This document shows, piece by piece, positions 23,231 to 32,033 of a DNA stretch of 64,000 nucleotides; the stretch's first letter is position 1; every line of letters begins with the position of its first letter. The DNA is from Pontibacter populi (GTDB taxonomy: Bacteria > Bacteroidota > Bacteroidia > Cytophagales > Hymenobacteraceae), in the NCBI RefSeq assembly GCF_019336435.1, contig NZ_JAHWXQ010000001.1:310001-374000 (forward strand), read 5' to 3'. The position numbers were made by a program, and so were the translations under genes. The notes below the pieces were generated by a model. It ran no database searches, was not told where the DNA came from, and saw nothing but the letters and a program-made list of their open reading frames with translations.

Positions 23231-24424
23231 ATGAACTTTATTCTGACTAGGTATATATTTCCTATAAATGAACCTCTTATTCTTTCTAATAGATTTAACT
23301 TTTGTTTAGACAATCCGAGAACTGAAGAAGAGATAGCTATAATTAAAGAATACTTAGATGTTTCTCTAAACAGTCCGGATCTTGTTTACAAGCATTACCA
23401 CGAAAATAGGATTCCAATTAAATCAACTAAAGAAACTACCAACTTATTAACTGTTGAAAGTGCTCTTGAAGGTTTAAATAAGAATTATTCAAGCTTGGAT
23501 TTATCTGTACATGATTTCTTTACAAAGTATAGAGAACTTGAACCACTTGAAAAGCTTGCAAGGATGTGGGTTATCGCTAGATATAACGATGAAGGGGAAT
23601 ATCAAAGACTACAGGAAATTGCACTCGAGGAAAGTAGTAATGGTAGAACAGGCTTCTTTTTATTAGATAAGGGTAATCCTATTATTGATAACTCAGATAA
23701 CTTAGTAGGCTTCACTTATTTTTTATCACTACTAGTTCATACCGATAAAGAGTTTTATAATGGACAATCGTTTATTCTCCATAACGATTCCTTTACTATT
23801 CAACATCCTAAAGTAGACAGGTTTTTCAACCTGTCTGTAATGTATTTTGGCTTCATGTCTTATTCTCATGAGATTAAAAATTTAGAAGACCATTGGAAAT
23901 CTTTTTATCACATAAGAGATGAGTTAGCTAGTGTAAGTAAAAAGTTAGATGGTATAATAGATGATGCAAACCAGGAGAAAATTCTATTTATAGCAAATTT
24001 ATTAAAAGTTGTAGGGAATAATCTTAAGGATGAGTGTGCAAAGCTGGTGACGTTAGTTAGTATAATAGAATTACTATTGACCCACAGTCCAGACTACAAT
24101 AGATTCAATATTGAGGATTCAATAAGCAAGCAATTCAGACTTAAAGCAAGCCTTTTAGTATATCAAAACGACAAAAGCAAAGACATTGAAAAGGTGAAAA
24201 TTAGATTGAAAGAGATTTATTCTCAAAGGTCAAATATCGCGCATGGGAATTTTAAATCTCTTAAAGATTATTTAAGAAAAGAGGTGAAAAAGTCTAAAGA
24301 GGAAGATATTAGTGAAGACATAGTTCTTGAAAGGTTAAGTAATGATTTATTTAATTTTATAAGAGCCATCATTGAGGAATACATTAAAGACAGAAAATTA
24401 GTAGATTTCCTAAAAGAGAATTAA
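23231..24424 (+). CDS. Protein with C-terminal HEPN-like domain, partner of the SIR2 protein
   Basis: 397 residues, no signal peptide. The N-terminal 240 residues are of unknown type. The C-terminal part (about 255-380) is helical and resembles ApeA-like HEPN domains: LVTLVSIIELLLTHSP, then KQFRLKASLLVYQ, then KEIYSQRSNIAHGN, where Arg333 and His338 form the R-x4-H motif of HEPN ribonucleases. HEPN proteins cleave RNA in toxin-antitoxin and anti-phage systems. Same strand as the SIR2 gene, 99 bases after it, with the same AT-rich composition and no AACTATA heptamer. A joint defence role is inference from fold and context. Confidence 0.65.
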   Translation: MNFILTRYIFPINEPLILSNRFNFCLDNPRTEEEIAIIKEYLDVSLNSPDLVYKHYHENRIPIKSTKETTNLLTVESALEGLNKNYSSLDLSVHDFFTKYRELEPLEKLARMWVIARYNDEGEYQRLQEIALEESSNGRTGFFLLDKGNPIIDNSDNLVGFTYFLSLLVHTDKEFYNGQSFILHNDSFTIQHPKVDRFFNLSVMYFGFMSYSHEIKNLEDHWKSFYHIRDELASVSKKLDGIIDDANQEKILFIANLLKVVGNNLKDECAKLVTLVSIIELLLTHSPDYNRFNIEDSISKQFRLKASLLVYQNDKSKDIEKVKIRLKEIYSQRSNIAHGNFKSLKDYLRKEVKKSKEEDISEDIVLERLSNDLFNFIRAIIEEYIKDRKLVDFLKEN

Positions 24425-24432
24425 ACACTACA

Positions 24433-24499
24433 GGATAACACAGCACATGATGAAAGCAGCGGCTGCGCCTCGCTCACCTCAGATACGAACCCGTTAAAA
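24433..24499 (+). other. attC-like site at the right end of the HEPN unit
   Basis: GGATAAC (24433-24439) begins 9 bases after the HEPN-gene stop and is the exact reverse complement of GTTATCC at the start of the same unit. It is followed by CAGCAC, as at the site before, a GC-rich imperfect hairpin (AGCGGC TGC GCC with GCT) and CCCGTTAAAA (core 24493-24499). Confidence 0.45.
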
Positions 24500-24543
24500 T
24501 CTAAACAATAACCCAACATTTCTATCAAAACCACATCATTACA

Positions 24544-25107
24544 ATGCCAGATCAGAAAGAATTGCTGCCAGAACAATCCGAAGAACTACTGAAAACTTTA
24601 AAAACCCGGTTTGAGAAGAACATGAGCCGCCATAAAGGTATTGAGTGGCCAAATGTACTCGCAAGGTTTCAGGCAAACCCTGACAAACTATGGTCGCTGA
24701 ATGAGATGGAAAGAACCGGTGGAGAACCCGATGTGGTAGGATATGATGCCGGCACGGGCGAATACATTTTTTATGATTGTGCAGCAGAAAGCCCGAAAGG
24801 ACGCCGTAGTCTTTGCTACGATCGGCAGGCACTGGAAGAACGAAAAGAGCACAGACCAGAAAACAACGCCATAGATATGGCCACGGACATGGGCATTGAG
24901 ATTCTTACAGAAAACCAGTACCGTGAACTGCAGCAGCTTGGCAAATTCGATCTTAAAACATCCAGTTGGATAGCTACACCTACTGAGATCAGGAAACTTG
25001 GTGGTGCCTTATTCTGTGACCGTCGTTACGACACGGTGTTTCTGTATCATAACGGCGCACAATCATATTATGCTGCCCGGGGATTCAGGGGGTCTTTAAA
25101 AATATAA
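24544..25107 (+). CDS. DUF4256 family protein
   Basis: 187 residues, soluble, of normal length for this family of unknown function. Recognisable blocks are LKTRFEKNMSRHKGIEW near the start, ERTGGEPDVVGYD, YIFYDCAAESPKGRRSLCYD and the end FLYHNGAQSYYAARGFRG. Base composition is like the chromosome, not like the AT-rich island before it, so the island ends between 24424 and 24544. No enzymatic role is established for the family to my knowledge. Confidence 0.85.
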   Translation: MPDQKELLPEQSEELLKTLKTRFEKNMSRHKGIEWPNVLARFQANPDKLWSLNEMERTGGEPDVVGYDAGTGEYIFYDCAAESPKGRRSLCYDRQALEERKEHRPENNAIDMATDMGIEILTENQYRELQQLGKFDLKTSSWIATPTEIRKLGGALFCDRRYDTVFLYHNGAQSYYAARGFRGSLKI

Positions 25108-25208
25108 GACCAGATTTATGAAGAGTATCAGGAGGTAGCACCGATAATCTCTGAAACCTGGCTGAAGTGCTACAAACTATAGTTCAACGACATCACAAAG
25201 AACCACTT

Positions 25209-25673
25209 ATGGAAATTATTCCGCTAACCCCAAGACCCGAAATTGAGCAGAACGAAAAGCTGATCAAAAATTACATTCAGTTCGAAAACCTCCTAAACGA
25301 GCTGAAAACCAGACAGCTGCCCGATGAGATCATAACACACATCAACAACGAGATCAGCCTTATCAACACGACATCAGCGTCGGAAAAAGATTTGGCAAAA
25401 CAGATCAGTAAGAGCCAGTCCGGAATTTTAAAGCTTATCGAGAAGGAGCTAAAACTGGTACCTAAAAACCACTACCGCAACCTTTGGCTGCCATTGGGCA
25501 TGAGTACTTTTGGCTTACCTCTTGGGGTAGCATTCGGGTTAAGTTTAGATAACATGGCTTTTTTAGGAATAGGACTGCCTATAGGTATGGCATTTGGCGT
25601 TGCCCTCGGAACTGCCCTGGATAACAAAGCCGAGAAAAATGGCACGCAGCTGAACCTGGAAATGAAGCACTAA
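25209..25673 (+). CDS. Hypothetical small membrane protein
   Basis: 154 residues from the ATG at 25209; an in-frame start at 25167 would overlap an AACTATAGTT palindrome. Residues 1-95 are charged and helical (LIKNYIQFENLLNELKTRQ and SASEKDLAKQISKSQSGILK). Two glycine-rich membrane helices follow (LGMSTFGLPLGVAFGLSL and FLGIGLPIGMAFGVALG) with a short charged tail. The pattern of a cytoplasmic coiled segment plus a GxxxG helical hairpin suggests an oligomeric membrane protein. I do not recognise the family. Confidence 0.65.
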   Translation: MEIIPLTPRPEIEQNEKLIKNYIQFENLLNELKTRQLPDEIITHINNEISLINTTSASEKDLAKQISKSQSGILKLIEKELKLVPKNHYRNLWLPLGMSTFGLPLGVAFGLSLDNMAFLGIGLPIGMAFGVALGTALDNKAEKNGTQLNLEMKH

Positions 25674-25725
25674 ACCTTAAAACTATAGTTTGCACCAGCG
25701 CTTATAGTTAACTATAGCTCACAGG

Positions 25726-26061
25726 TTACAGCAGTTCCTTAGCCGGGTCCCAGAATAGTTTCCCAAAATCAACTACCTGGTCATTTTCCACTTTTACACC
25801 TTCCTGCTCCAGGCGCTCCTGCATGGCATTGCCGGCCTCAAAGTGCTGCTTGCCGGTAAGCATGCCTACCCGGTTCACTACCCGGTGGGCCGGTATTCTG
25901 GTAAATGGCTGCGACGCAATTAGCGCCCAACCCACCATGCGCGCAGAACCCTTAGCACCTAAATAACTGGCTATTGCACCATAACTGGTTACCCGGCCCT
26001 CCGGAATCAGTTTTACCACTTCGTAAACATTCTCAAAAAAATTCTCCTTCTTATTGCTCAT
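25726..26061 (-). CDS. Alkyltransferase-like protein (MGMT family lacking the active cysteine)
   Basis: 111 residues covering only the DNA-binding domain of O6-alkylguanine-DNA alkyltransferases. RVTSYGAIASYLGAKGSARMVG is the helix-turn-helix and arginine-finger region. The active-site motif PCHR is replaced by PAHR (RIPAHRVVNRVGML), so the protein cannot accept alkyl groups. Such alkyltransferase-like proteins bind O6-alkylguanine and hand the lesion to nucleotide excision repair. A very common conserved protein, though the replacement residue (Trp or Ala) varies. Start ATG at 26061. Single gene facing the previous one. Confidence 0.9.
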   Translation of the reverse strand: MSNKKENFFENVYEVVKLIPEGRVTSYGAIASYLGAKGSARMVGWALIASQPFTRIPAHRVVNRVGMLTGKQHFEAGNAMQERLEQEGVKVENDQVVDFGKLFWDPAKELL

Positions 26062-26391
26062 TGTTTTTTACCTGCTACTGATGTTTAACCCGATAAATTT
26101 ACTGTTCAGCTATCTAATTTATATTTATGTAGATAAAACCGCAATCTGTTTCTGTTTCAGTATTTAAGGTTTTAACTTTAAATTTCAAACTACTGTGTTG
26201 CCGGCAATTATGGCAGTTTTTTGGGCGGCCGGATTAAACCTTTAGCAGGACAGATTGTCAAATTGACGGCTAACCGGCCTGGTGCCCTGCTCCTGCCCTA
26301 CCGGCAAAGAATGCACTTATACGATTTCATTCAAAACTAAACTATACTTCACTAATCTAACCACCTCTGCAAGAGGAAACTAAATTCACCT
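26062..26391. other. Divergent promoter region, alkyltransferase-like gene and RND operon
   Basis: About 330 bases, AT-rich on the left and GC-rich from 26210 to 26310. An AACTATACTT copy lies near 26339. No gene; a repressor site for the efflux operon would be expected but none could be identified by eye. Confidence 0.5.
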
Positions 26392-27468
26392 ATGAAGATT
26401 AAGTACATCGTTTACACCTTGCTTATACTTGGGTTTGGCTCCCTGGTAGCGTACCGTATTATGCAAAACAAGAGCGAAGGTGGCGGACCCAAAGGCCCGG
26501 GCGGACCAGGTGGCGCAGGCATGCCGGCAATGCGGGTAAATGGCGTAGTGGTACAGCCGCAGCATTTTTCCAATACGCTTTCAGTTACAGGTTCCATCGA
26601 GGCCAACGAGCAGATCCAGATCCGTCCGCAGGTATCGGGTGTGGTACAGTCTATCTCGTTTAACGAAGGCAGCAAGGTTAGCAAAGGCCAGGTTCTGGTA
26701 AAAGTAGATGACTCAGAATTACGCGCCCAGCTGGCACAGGCTCAGACCCGCCAAAGCCTGGCAGCAGAAAATGAGCGTCGCGCCGAACTGCTCCTGAAGA
26801 AAGAAGCCATCAGCCGCGAAGAATACGATGTAGCCCGCGCCGACCTGAAATCAGCCCAGGCACAGAGCCAACTGATACAGGCACAACTTGCCAAGACAAC
26901 TATACGGGCACCTTTTTCAGGTCGTATCGGTCTGCGAAACATTTCCGAGGGAAGCTTTATTTCTCCTGAGACTGTAATTGCAAACCTGGTAAACACCGAC
27001 CCAGTGAAAATCACGTTCTCGGTACCTGAGAAATATGCAGGTCAGGTTAAAGAAAACTCGACCTTAAACTTTACAGTAGCCGGATCATCCAAAAAATATA
27101 ACGCAACCGTTTATGCTATAGAGCCCGGTATTGAGGCCAGCAGCCGCACCTTGCAACTACGTGCCCGTGCTTCGAACGGAGACGGCTCCCTGATGCCTGG
27201 TTCCTTTGCAAATATTGAGCTGCCGTTAACCGTGATCGAGGATGCCTTGCTGGTACCAACCGAAGCTGTTATACCTGTTCAGAATGGTAAAAAGGTATTT
27301 GTAGCCAAAGATGGCAAAGCCAAGGAAACCATGATTGAAACCGAAACGCGTACCGAAAAAGATGTACTGGTTACGTCTGGATTGCAGCCCGGCGATACTG
27401 TACTGACCACCGGGATAATGATGTTAAAAGAAGGAAGCCCTGTTAAAGTAGCTGTTGGTAATAAATAA
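26392..27468 (+). CDS. RND efflux periplasmic adaptor subunit (MFP)
   Basis: 358 residues. A single N-terminal membrane helix (YIVYTLLILGFGSLVAYRIM) is followed by a Gly/Pro-rich linker. Then come the barrel-sandwich (lipoyl) halves (QVSGVVQSISFNEGSKVSKGQVLVKVD and TTIRAPFSGRIGLRNISEG), a coiled-coil hairpin of Ala/Gln/Glu-rich helices between them, and a beta-barrel/membrane-proximal end. It links the inner-membrane pump to the outer-membrane channel. First gene of a three-gene operon; the pump gene starts 12 bases after its stop. Substrates are unknown, probably drugs or other small hydrophobic compounds. Confidence 0.95.
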   Translation: MKIKYIVYTLLILGFGSLVAYRIMQNKSEGGGPKGPGGPGGAGMPAMRVNGVVVQPQHFSNTLSVTGSIEANEQIQIRPQVSGVVQSISFNEGSKVSKGQVLVKVDDSELRAQLAQAQTRQSLAAENERRAELLLKKEAISREEYDVARADLKSAQAQSQLIQAQLAKTTIRAPFSGRIGLRNISEGSFISPETVIANLVNTDPVKITFSVPEKYAGQVKENSTLNFTVAGSSKKYNATVYAIEPGIEASSRTLQLRARASNGDGSLMPGSFANIELPLTVIEDALLVPTEAVIPVQNGKKVFVAKDGKAKETMIETETRTEKDVLVTSGLQPGDTVLTTGIMMLKEGSPVKVAVGNK

Positions 27469-27480
27469 GAGCGCAAACGT

Positions 27481-30400
27481 ATGAGTTTATCCACCACAAG
27501 TATAAAACGCCCGGTTTTTACAATTGTAATTAACCTGATGCTGATCCTTTTCGGCTTGATCGGGTACAGTTTCCTGGGCGTGCGCGAGTACCCGTCTATC
27601 GACCCGGCTATAGTTTCGGTAAGCACCAGCTACTCAGGCGCCAACGCCGATATTATTGAGTCGCAGATAACTGAACCGCTCGAGAAAGCCATTAACTCTA
27701 TTGATGGTATCCGGAACATTTCCTCCTCCAGTAACCAGGGCCGTAGCAACATCAACATCGAATTTAACCTCGATAAAGATCTTGAAGAAGCAGCCAACGA
27801 CGTGCGCGATAAAGTTTCGCAGGCGGTAAGAAGCTTGCCGCAGGATATTGATGCGCCGCCGGTAGTTTCCAAAGCCGATGCGGACTCGGAGCCTATTATT
27901 ACCATGACGGTGCAAAGCGCTACCCGCGACCAGTTGCAGCTGAGTGATTATGCTGAAAATGTGATCTCGCAGCGCATTCAAACTATACCGGGCGTTAGTA
28001 GCGTGCAGATCTGGGGACAAAAGCGGTATGCGATGCGCCTTTGGATAGACCCGATGAAACTGGCCTCTTACGGCCTGACCGTTGGCGATGTGCGCACTGC
28101 CCTGAACCGCGAAAACGTGGAGTTACCCTCCGGTAAAATCAGCGGTGATAATACAGAACTTATAGTTAAAACACTGGGTAACCTGTCATCAGCAGAGCAG
28201 TTCAATAACCTTATTGTAAAATCGGATGGCAACAAGATCATCCGTTTCAGCGACCTGGGAACAGCAGAGCTTGGCCCGGAAAACCTGGAAACAAAAATGA
28301 GCAACTCCGGCCAGCCAATGGTTGGTATGGCTATTATCCCGCAGCCAGGTACTAACTACCTCGATATCTCTGACAAGTTCTATGAGCAGTTCGAAAAGTT
28401 GAAGCAGGATCTGCCGGAAGATATAAAGCTGGATATCGCGATGGACAACACGATATTCATTAAGCAATCGGTAACAGAAGTGGCTGAAACGATCATGATT
28501 TCGCTGGTTCTGGTTATCCTGATTATCTACCTGTTCTTCCGTGATTGGAGCATTGCTTTCCGTCCGCTTATCGATATTCCGGTTTCCCTGATTGCGACGT
28601 TCTTTATCATGTATCTGTGCGGGTTCTCGGTAAACGTGCTGACGCTGCTGGCGGTGGTACTGGCAACGGGCCTGGTGGTGGATGATGGTATTGTGGTAAC
28701 GGAAAACATATTTAAGAAAGTTGAAGAAGGCATGTCGCCGATAGAGGCTGCGATTAAAGGTTCGAACGAGATCTTTATGGCGGTTATTTCCATCTCTATC
28801 ACGCTGGCTGCTGTGTTCCTGCCTGTTATCTTCCTCGAAGGTTTCGTCGGGCGTCTCTTCCGGGAGTTTGGTGTAGTGATCGGGGCGGCGGTGCTGATAT
28901 CGGCCTTCGTGTCGCTTACGCTTACGCCAATGCTGAACGCGTACCTGATGAAAGGCGGACACCAGGAGAAAACAAAATTCTACAACTTTACGGAGCCTTA
29001 CTTCCAGAAAATGAATGCCGGTTATGCCAGTGCGCTGTCCGGGTTTATGAAACGTAAATGGCTCAGTTTCCCGATCATCCTATTATGTATCGGCCTGATT
29101 GGTTTATTCTATACTATACTCCAGAAAGAGACGGCTCCTTACGACGACCGAAGCATGCTACGCGTGCAGGTAAGTGCGCCAGAAGGTGCATCTTATGAGT
29201 ACACCGACCGCTTTATGCAGGAACTGACACAGCTGGTAAACGATTCTGTTCCTGAAAAAGCTGTAAACCTGGTAATTACCTCTCCGGGTTGGGGTGGCGC
29301 AGGCTCCGTGAACAACGGTATGATGCGTGTTGCGCTGAAACAACCTACTGACCGGGAGCGCTCTCAGAAAGAAGTAGCCGATTACCTGACCGCCCAGACC
29401 CGTAAATATTCGGAAGGCAGGATTATGGTAACGCAACAGCCAACCATTTCAGTGAACCGCCGCGGAGGCCAGCCAATCCAGTACATCATTCAGGCGCCTA
29501 ACTTCCAGAAGCTGGAAGAAAAGATTCCTGAGTTTATGGAAGAGGCCAGCAAAGACCCTACCTTCTCGAACGTAGATGTGAACCTGAAATTTAATAAGCC
29601 GGAAATCAACATAACTATAGACCGCGAGAAAGCGCAGAGCTTAGGCGTATCGGTGATCGATGTGGCACAAACCCTGCAGTTATCCCTGAGCGGGCAGCGT
29701 TTTGGTTACTTTTTAATGAATGGCAGACAGTACCAGGTAATGGGCCAGTTCGACCGCCCTGATCGTAACGATCCGCTGGACCTGACCTCCCTGTTTGTAC
29801 GCAGCAAAGACGGACAACTGGTGCAGTTAGACAACCTTGTTACGATGCAGGAACGCAGCAGCCCGCCGCAATTATACCACAACAACCGTTACATGTCAGC
29901 TACCATTTCGGCTGGTTTGTCGCCGGGCATGAGTATAGGCGATGGTATCGATGCGATGGACCGCATCAAAGAAAAAGTACTGGACGATACGTTTACCACA
30001 GACCTTGGCGGCGAGTCACGTGACTTTGTAGAAAGTGGTTCGAACACGATGTTTGCCTTCGGCCTGGCGCTGTTACTCATCTACCTGATTCTGGCAGCTC
30101 AGTTCGAAAGCTTTGTAGATCCGCTCATCATTATTCTTACTGTTCCGATGGCGGTAGCCGGTGCCATGCTTTCGTTGTGGTTGTTCGGCCAGACCTGGAA
30201 CATCTTCAGCCAGATCGGTACCATCATGCTGATAGGGCTCGTCACGAAGAACGGTATTCTGATAGTCGAATTTGCGAACCAGCTCCGGGAACAGGGCAAG
30301 CCTAAGATGGAGGCCATCCTGGAAGCTTCGGAGGCTCGTCTGCGCCCAATCCTGATGACGAGTCTGGCCATTGCCCTGGGTGCCTTGCCAATTGCCCTGG

Positions 30401-30579
30401 CATTGGGAGCTGCAGCGCAAAGCCGCATGGGTATGGGTGTTGTAATTGTAGGTGGTACCTTGTTCTCACTTATACTTACTTTATTCGTTATCCCGGCTAT
30501 CTATGCTATGTGGTCCAGAGAGCGTAAGCACCATCCGGAATTTGATCAAATAGAAGAGTTCGAAAAAGCGACTGTTTAA
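27481..30579 (+). CDS. RND efflux permease (AcrB/HAE1 type)
   Basis: 1032 residues, the full length of hydrophobe/amphiphile RND pumps. Twelve membrane helices are expected; helix 1 (FTIVINLMLILFGLIGYSFLG) and the proton-relay helix 4 (VLATGLVVDDGIVVTENIFK, with the conserved Asp-Asp pair) are easy to see. Large periplasmic loops between helices 1-2 and 7-8 hold the porter domain; the second-half counterpart is GTIMLIGLVTKNGILIVEFANQ. It is driven by the proton gradient and exports substrates through the adaptor and the outer-membrane channel encoded on either side. The TolC-like gene follows after 33 bases. Confidence 0.97.
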   Translation: MSLSTTSIKRPVFTIVINLMLILFGLIGYSFLGVREYPSIDPAIVSVSTSYSGANADIIESQITEPLEKAINSIDGIRNISSSSNQGRSNINIEFNLDKDLEEAANDVRDKVSQAVRSLPQDIDAPPVVSKADADSEPIITMTVQSATRDQLQLSDYAENVISQRIQTIPGVSSVQIWGQKRYAMRLWIDPMKLASYGLTVGDVRTALNRENVELPSGKISGDNTELIVKTLGNLSSAEQFNNLIVKSDGNKIIRFSDLGTAELGPENLETKMSNSGQPMVGMAIIPQPGTNYLDISDKFYEQFEKLKQDLPEDIKLDIAMDNTIFIKQSVTEVAETIMISLVLVILIIYLFFRDWSIAFRPLIDIPVSLIATFFIMYLCGFSVNVLTLLAVVLATGLVVDDGIVVTENIFKKVEEGMSPIEAAIKGSNEIFMAVISISITLAAVFLPVIFLEGFVGRLFREFGVVIGAAVLISAFVSLTLTPMLNAYLMKGGHQEKTKFYNFTEPYFQKMNAGYASALSGFMKRKWLSFPIILLCIGLIGLFYTILQKETAPYDDRSMLRVQVSAPEGASYEYTDRFMQELTQLVNDSVPEKAVNLVITSPGWGGAGSVNNGMMRVALKQPTDRERSQKEVADYLTAQTRKYSEGRIMVTQQPTISVNRRGGQPIQYIIQAPNFQKLEEKIPEFMEEASKDPTFSNVDVNLKFNKPEINITIDREKAQSLGVSVIDVAQTLQLSLSGQRFGYFLMNGRQYQVMGQFDRPDRNDPLDLTSLFVRSKDGQLVQLDNLVTMQERSSPPQLYHNNRYMSATISAGLSPGMSIGDGIDAMDRIKEKVLDDTFTTDLGGESRDFVESGSNTMFAFGLALLLIYLILAAQFESFVDPLIIILTVPMAVAGAMLSLWLFGQTWNIFSQIGTIMLIGLVTKNGILIVEFANQLREQGKPKMEAILEASEARLRPILMTSLAIALGALPIALALGAAAQSRMGMGVVIVGGTLFSLILTLFVIPAIYAMWSRERKHHPEFDQIEEFEKATV

Positions 30580-30612
30580 TTTTTTAACCTGATCTATCTT
30601 ACCAATACTTAT

Positions 30613-31923
30613 ATGAAGTATAAAATTGCTGTTCTGTTTGCCTTTGCCCTGATACTGCTGAGTGGCAGGGCAAAGGCCCAGGAAGTTCTCACCCTGGAAG
30701 AAGCCATCCGGATTACGCTGGAGCGCAACTATGACATAAAGCTTGTTGCCAATGACCTGGAGATAAGCAGGAACAATGTAAGCACAGGAAACGCCGGCAT
30801 GTTACCGGTAGTAGAAGGCAACCTGGTCCAGAACAACACTATTCAGAATAGCTCCCAGACCCGTGAAAGCGGGCAGGAAGTGGAGCGGAATGGTGCCAAA
30901 GGCTCTACGCTGAACTATGGCGTCGGCCTGAACTGGACTGTTTTTGACGGTTTCGGGATGTTTGCCCGTTACGACCAGCTGAAAGAGTTACGCAAACTCG
31001 GCGAAGCTAATCTGCAGCAAACTATACTTACGCGCGTAGCCGACGTTACCAGCGTATACTATGATCTGGTGCAGCAGCAGCAGCAACTTAAAGCACTGGA
31101 TACGGCCATGGTTATCTCCCGTGAGCGTGTGCAAACGGCTCAGAACCGTTTCGAGATCGGTAAAGCTGCCCGCCTAGAGGTACTGAATGCACAGGTCGAT
31201 TTTAATACCGATACTACCAACATTCTGCGCCAGCGCGAACTATACCAGAATACCCAAACACAGCTTAACGAGCTGATGGCCCGCGACGCAAACACGCGTT
31301 TCCGGGTGGAAGAAACTATAACAATTGATGATCAGCTGAACTTCTCGGAGTTATCCGCGAAAGCCATTCAGCAGAACCCCTCTTTACAGGCAGCTCTTAT
31401 CAGTAAACGGGTAGCTGAACTGGACCTGAAGCAGGTAAGAGCGAACCGGTTACCGACTATATCGCTTAACTCCGGGTATAACCTGAGCCGTTCCGAATCT
31501 GCACTTGGTTTTACAACCTTATCTACGGGCAAGGGCTTTAACTATGGCGTAAGTGCTTCAGTTCCTATTTTCAACGGATTTCAGCAGCGTCGTAACCAGC
31601 AGAACGCCAGCATCAACATCAGCAGTGCAGAACTGGAGTACGAGCGCCTGAACCAAACTATAACTACACAGCTTACAACGGCCTACAATACCTACCAAAC
31701 CAGTTTATCGCTGGTAAACCTGGAAGAGAAAAACCAGGAGATCGCTAAACGCAACCTGGAAATAACCATGGAAAAATTCCGCATCGGCAGCATTACTCCT
31801 ATCGAGTTCCGGGAGGCGCAGCTAAATTATGTAAACGCTACGGTACGCTACAGCAACGCACAGTATTTAGCGAAACTGGCAGAGGTATCACTTAAGGAAA
31901 TAGCAGGTACGCTGACCTTTTAA
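30613..31923 (+). CDS. TolC-family outer-membrane efflux protein
   Basis: 436 residues, signal peptide ending KAQE. Two repeated halves of long helices follow, each beginning with the OEP signature: LTLEEAIRITLERNYDIKL in the first, and SELSAKAIQQNPSLQAALIS in the second. Coiled-coil stretches rich in Gln, Asn and Ala form the periplasmic tunnel, and short Ser/Thr-rich strands form the outer-membrane barrel. Third gene of the RND operon, so the tripartite pump is complete. A 26-bp hairpin ends the operon. Confidence 0.96.
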   Translation: MKYKIAVLFAFALILLSGRAKAQEVLTLEEAIRITLERNYDIKLVANDLEISRNNVSTGNAGMLPVVEGNLVQNNTIQNSSQTRESGQEVERNGAKGSTLNYGVGLNWTVFDGFGMFARYDQLKELRKLGEANLQQTILTRVADVTSVYYDLVQQQQQLKALDTAMVISRERVQTAQNRFEIGKAARLEVLNAQVDFNTDTTNILRQRELYQNTQTQLNELMARDANTRFRVEETITIDDQLNFSELSAKAIQQNPSLQAALISKRVAELDLKQVRANRLPTISLNSGYNLSRSESALGFTTLSTGKGFNYGVSASVPIFNGFQQRRNQQNASINISSAELEYERLNQTITTQLTTAYNTYQTSLSLVNLEEKNQEIAKRNLEITMEKFRIGSITPIEFREAQLNYVNATVRYSNAQYLAKLAEVSLKEIAGTLTF

Positions 31924-31947
31924 TACCTGGGCCGCAGTATCTGTTAC

Positions 31948-32004
31948 TGCCTCCTAAACTATAAAAGTATAGCAAAGCGCTATACTTTTATAGTTTAGGA
32001 GGCA
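31948..32004. repeat. Long perfect hairpin after the RND operon
   Basis: An inverted repeat of 26 bp (31948-31973 with 31979-32004) with a 5-base loop. Each arm contains TCCTAAACTATAAAAGTATA, so the recurrent AACTATA motif is built into both arms. It may terminate the efflux operon. It could also shape the leader of the next gene, whose ATG lies 30 bases downstream. Without a T tract it is not a standard terminator. Confidence 0.8.
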
Positions 32005-32033
32005 TATCTTCGGTTTGTAAAGAAACTTGGCGT

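Noticed and set aside
24544-25107. DUF4256 gene considered as a third cassette of the island
   Set aside because: Its start is about 45 bases after a GTTA core as in the others, but its composition is chromosomal and no complementary core was seen after its stop.
28189-28962. 257-codon open frame antisense to the RND permease
   Set aside because: The translation is rich in His, Arg, Asn and Gln, typical of antisense to a membrane-protein gene; the plus-strand gene is certain.
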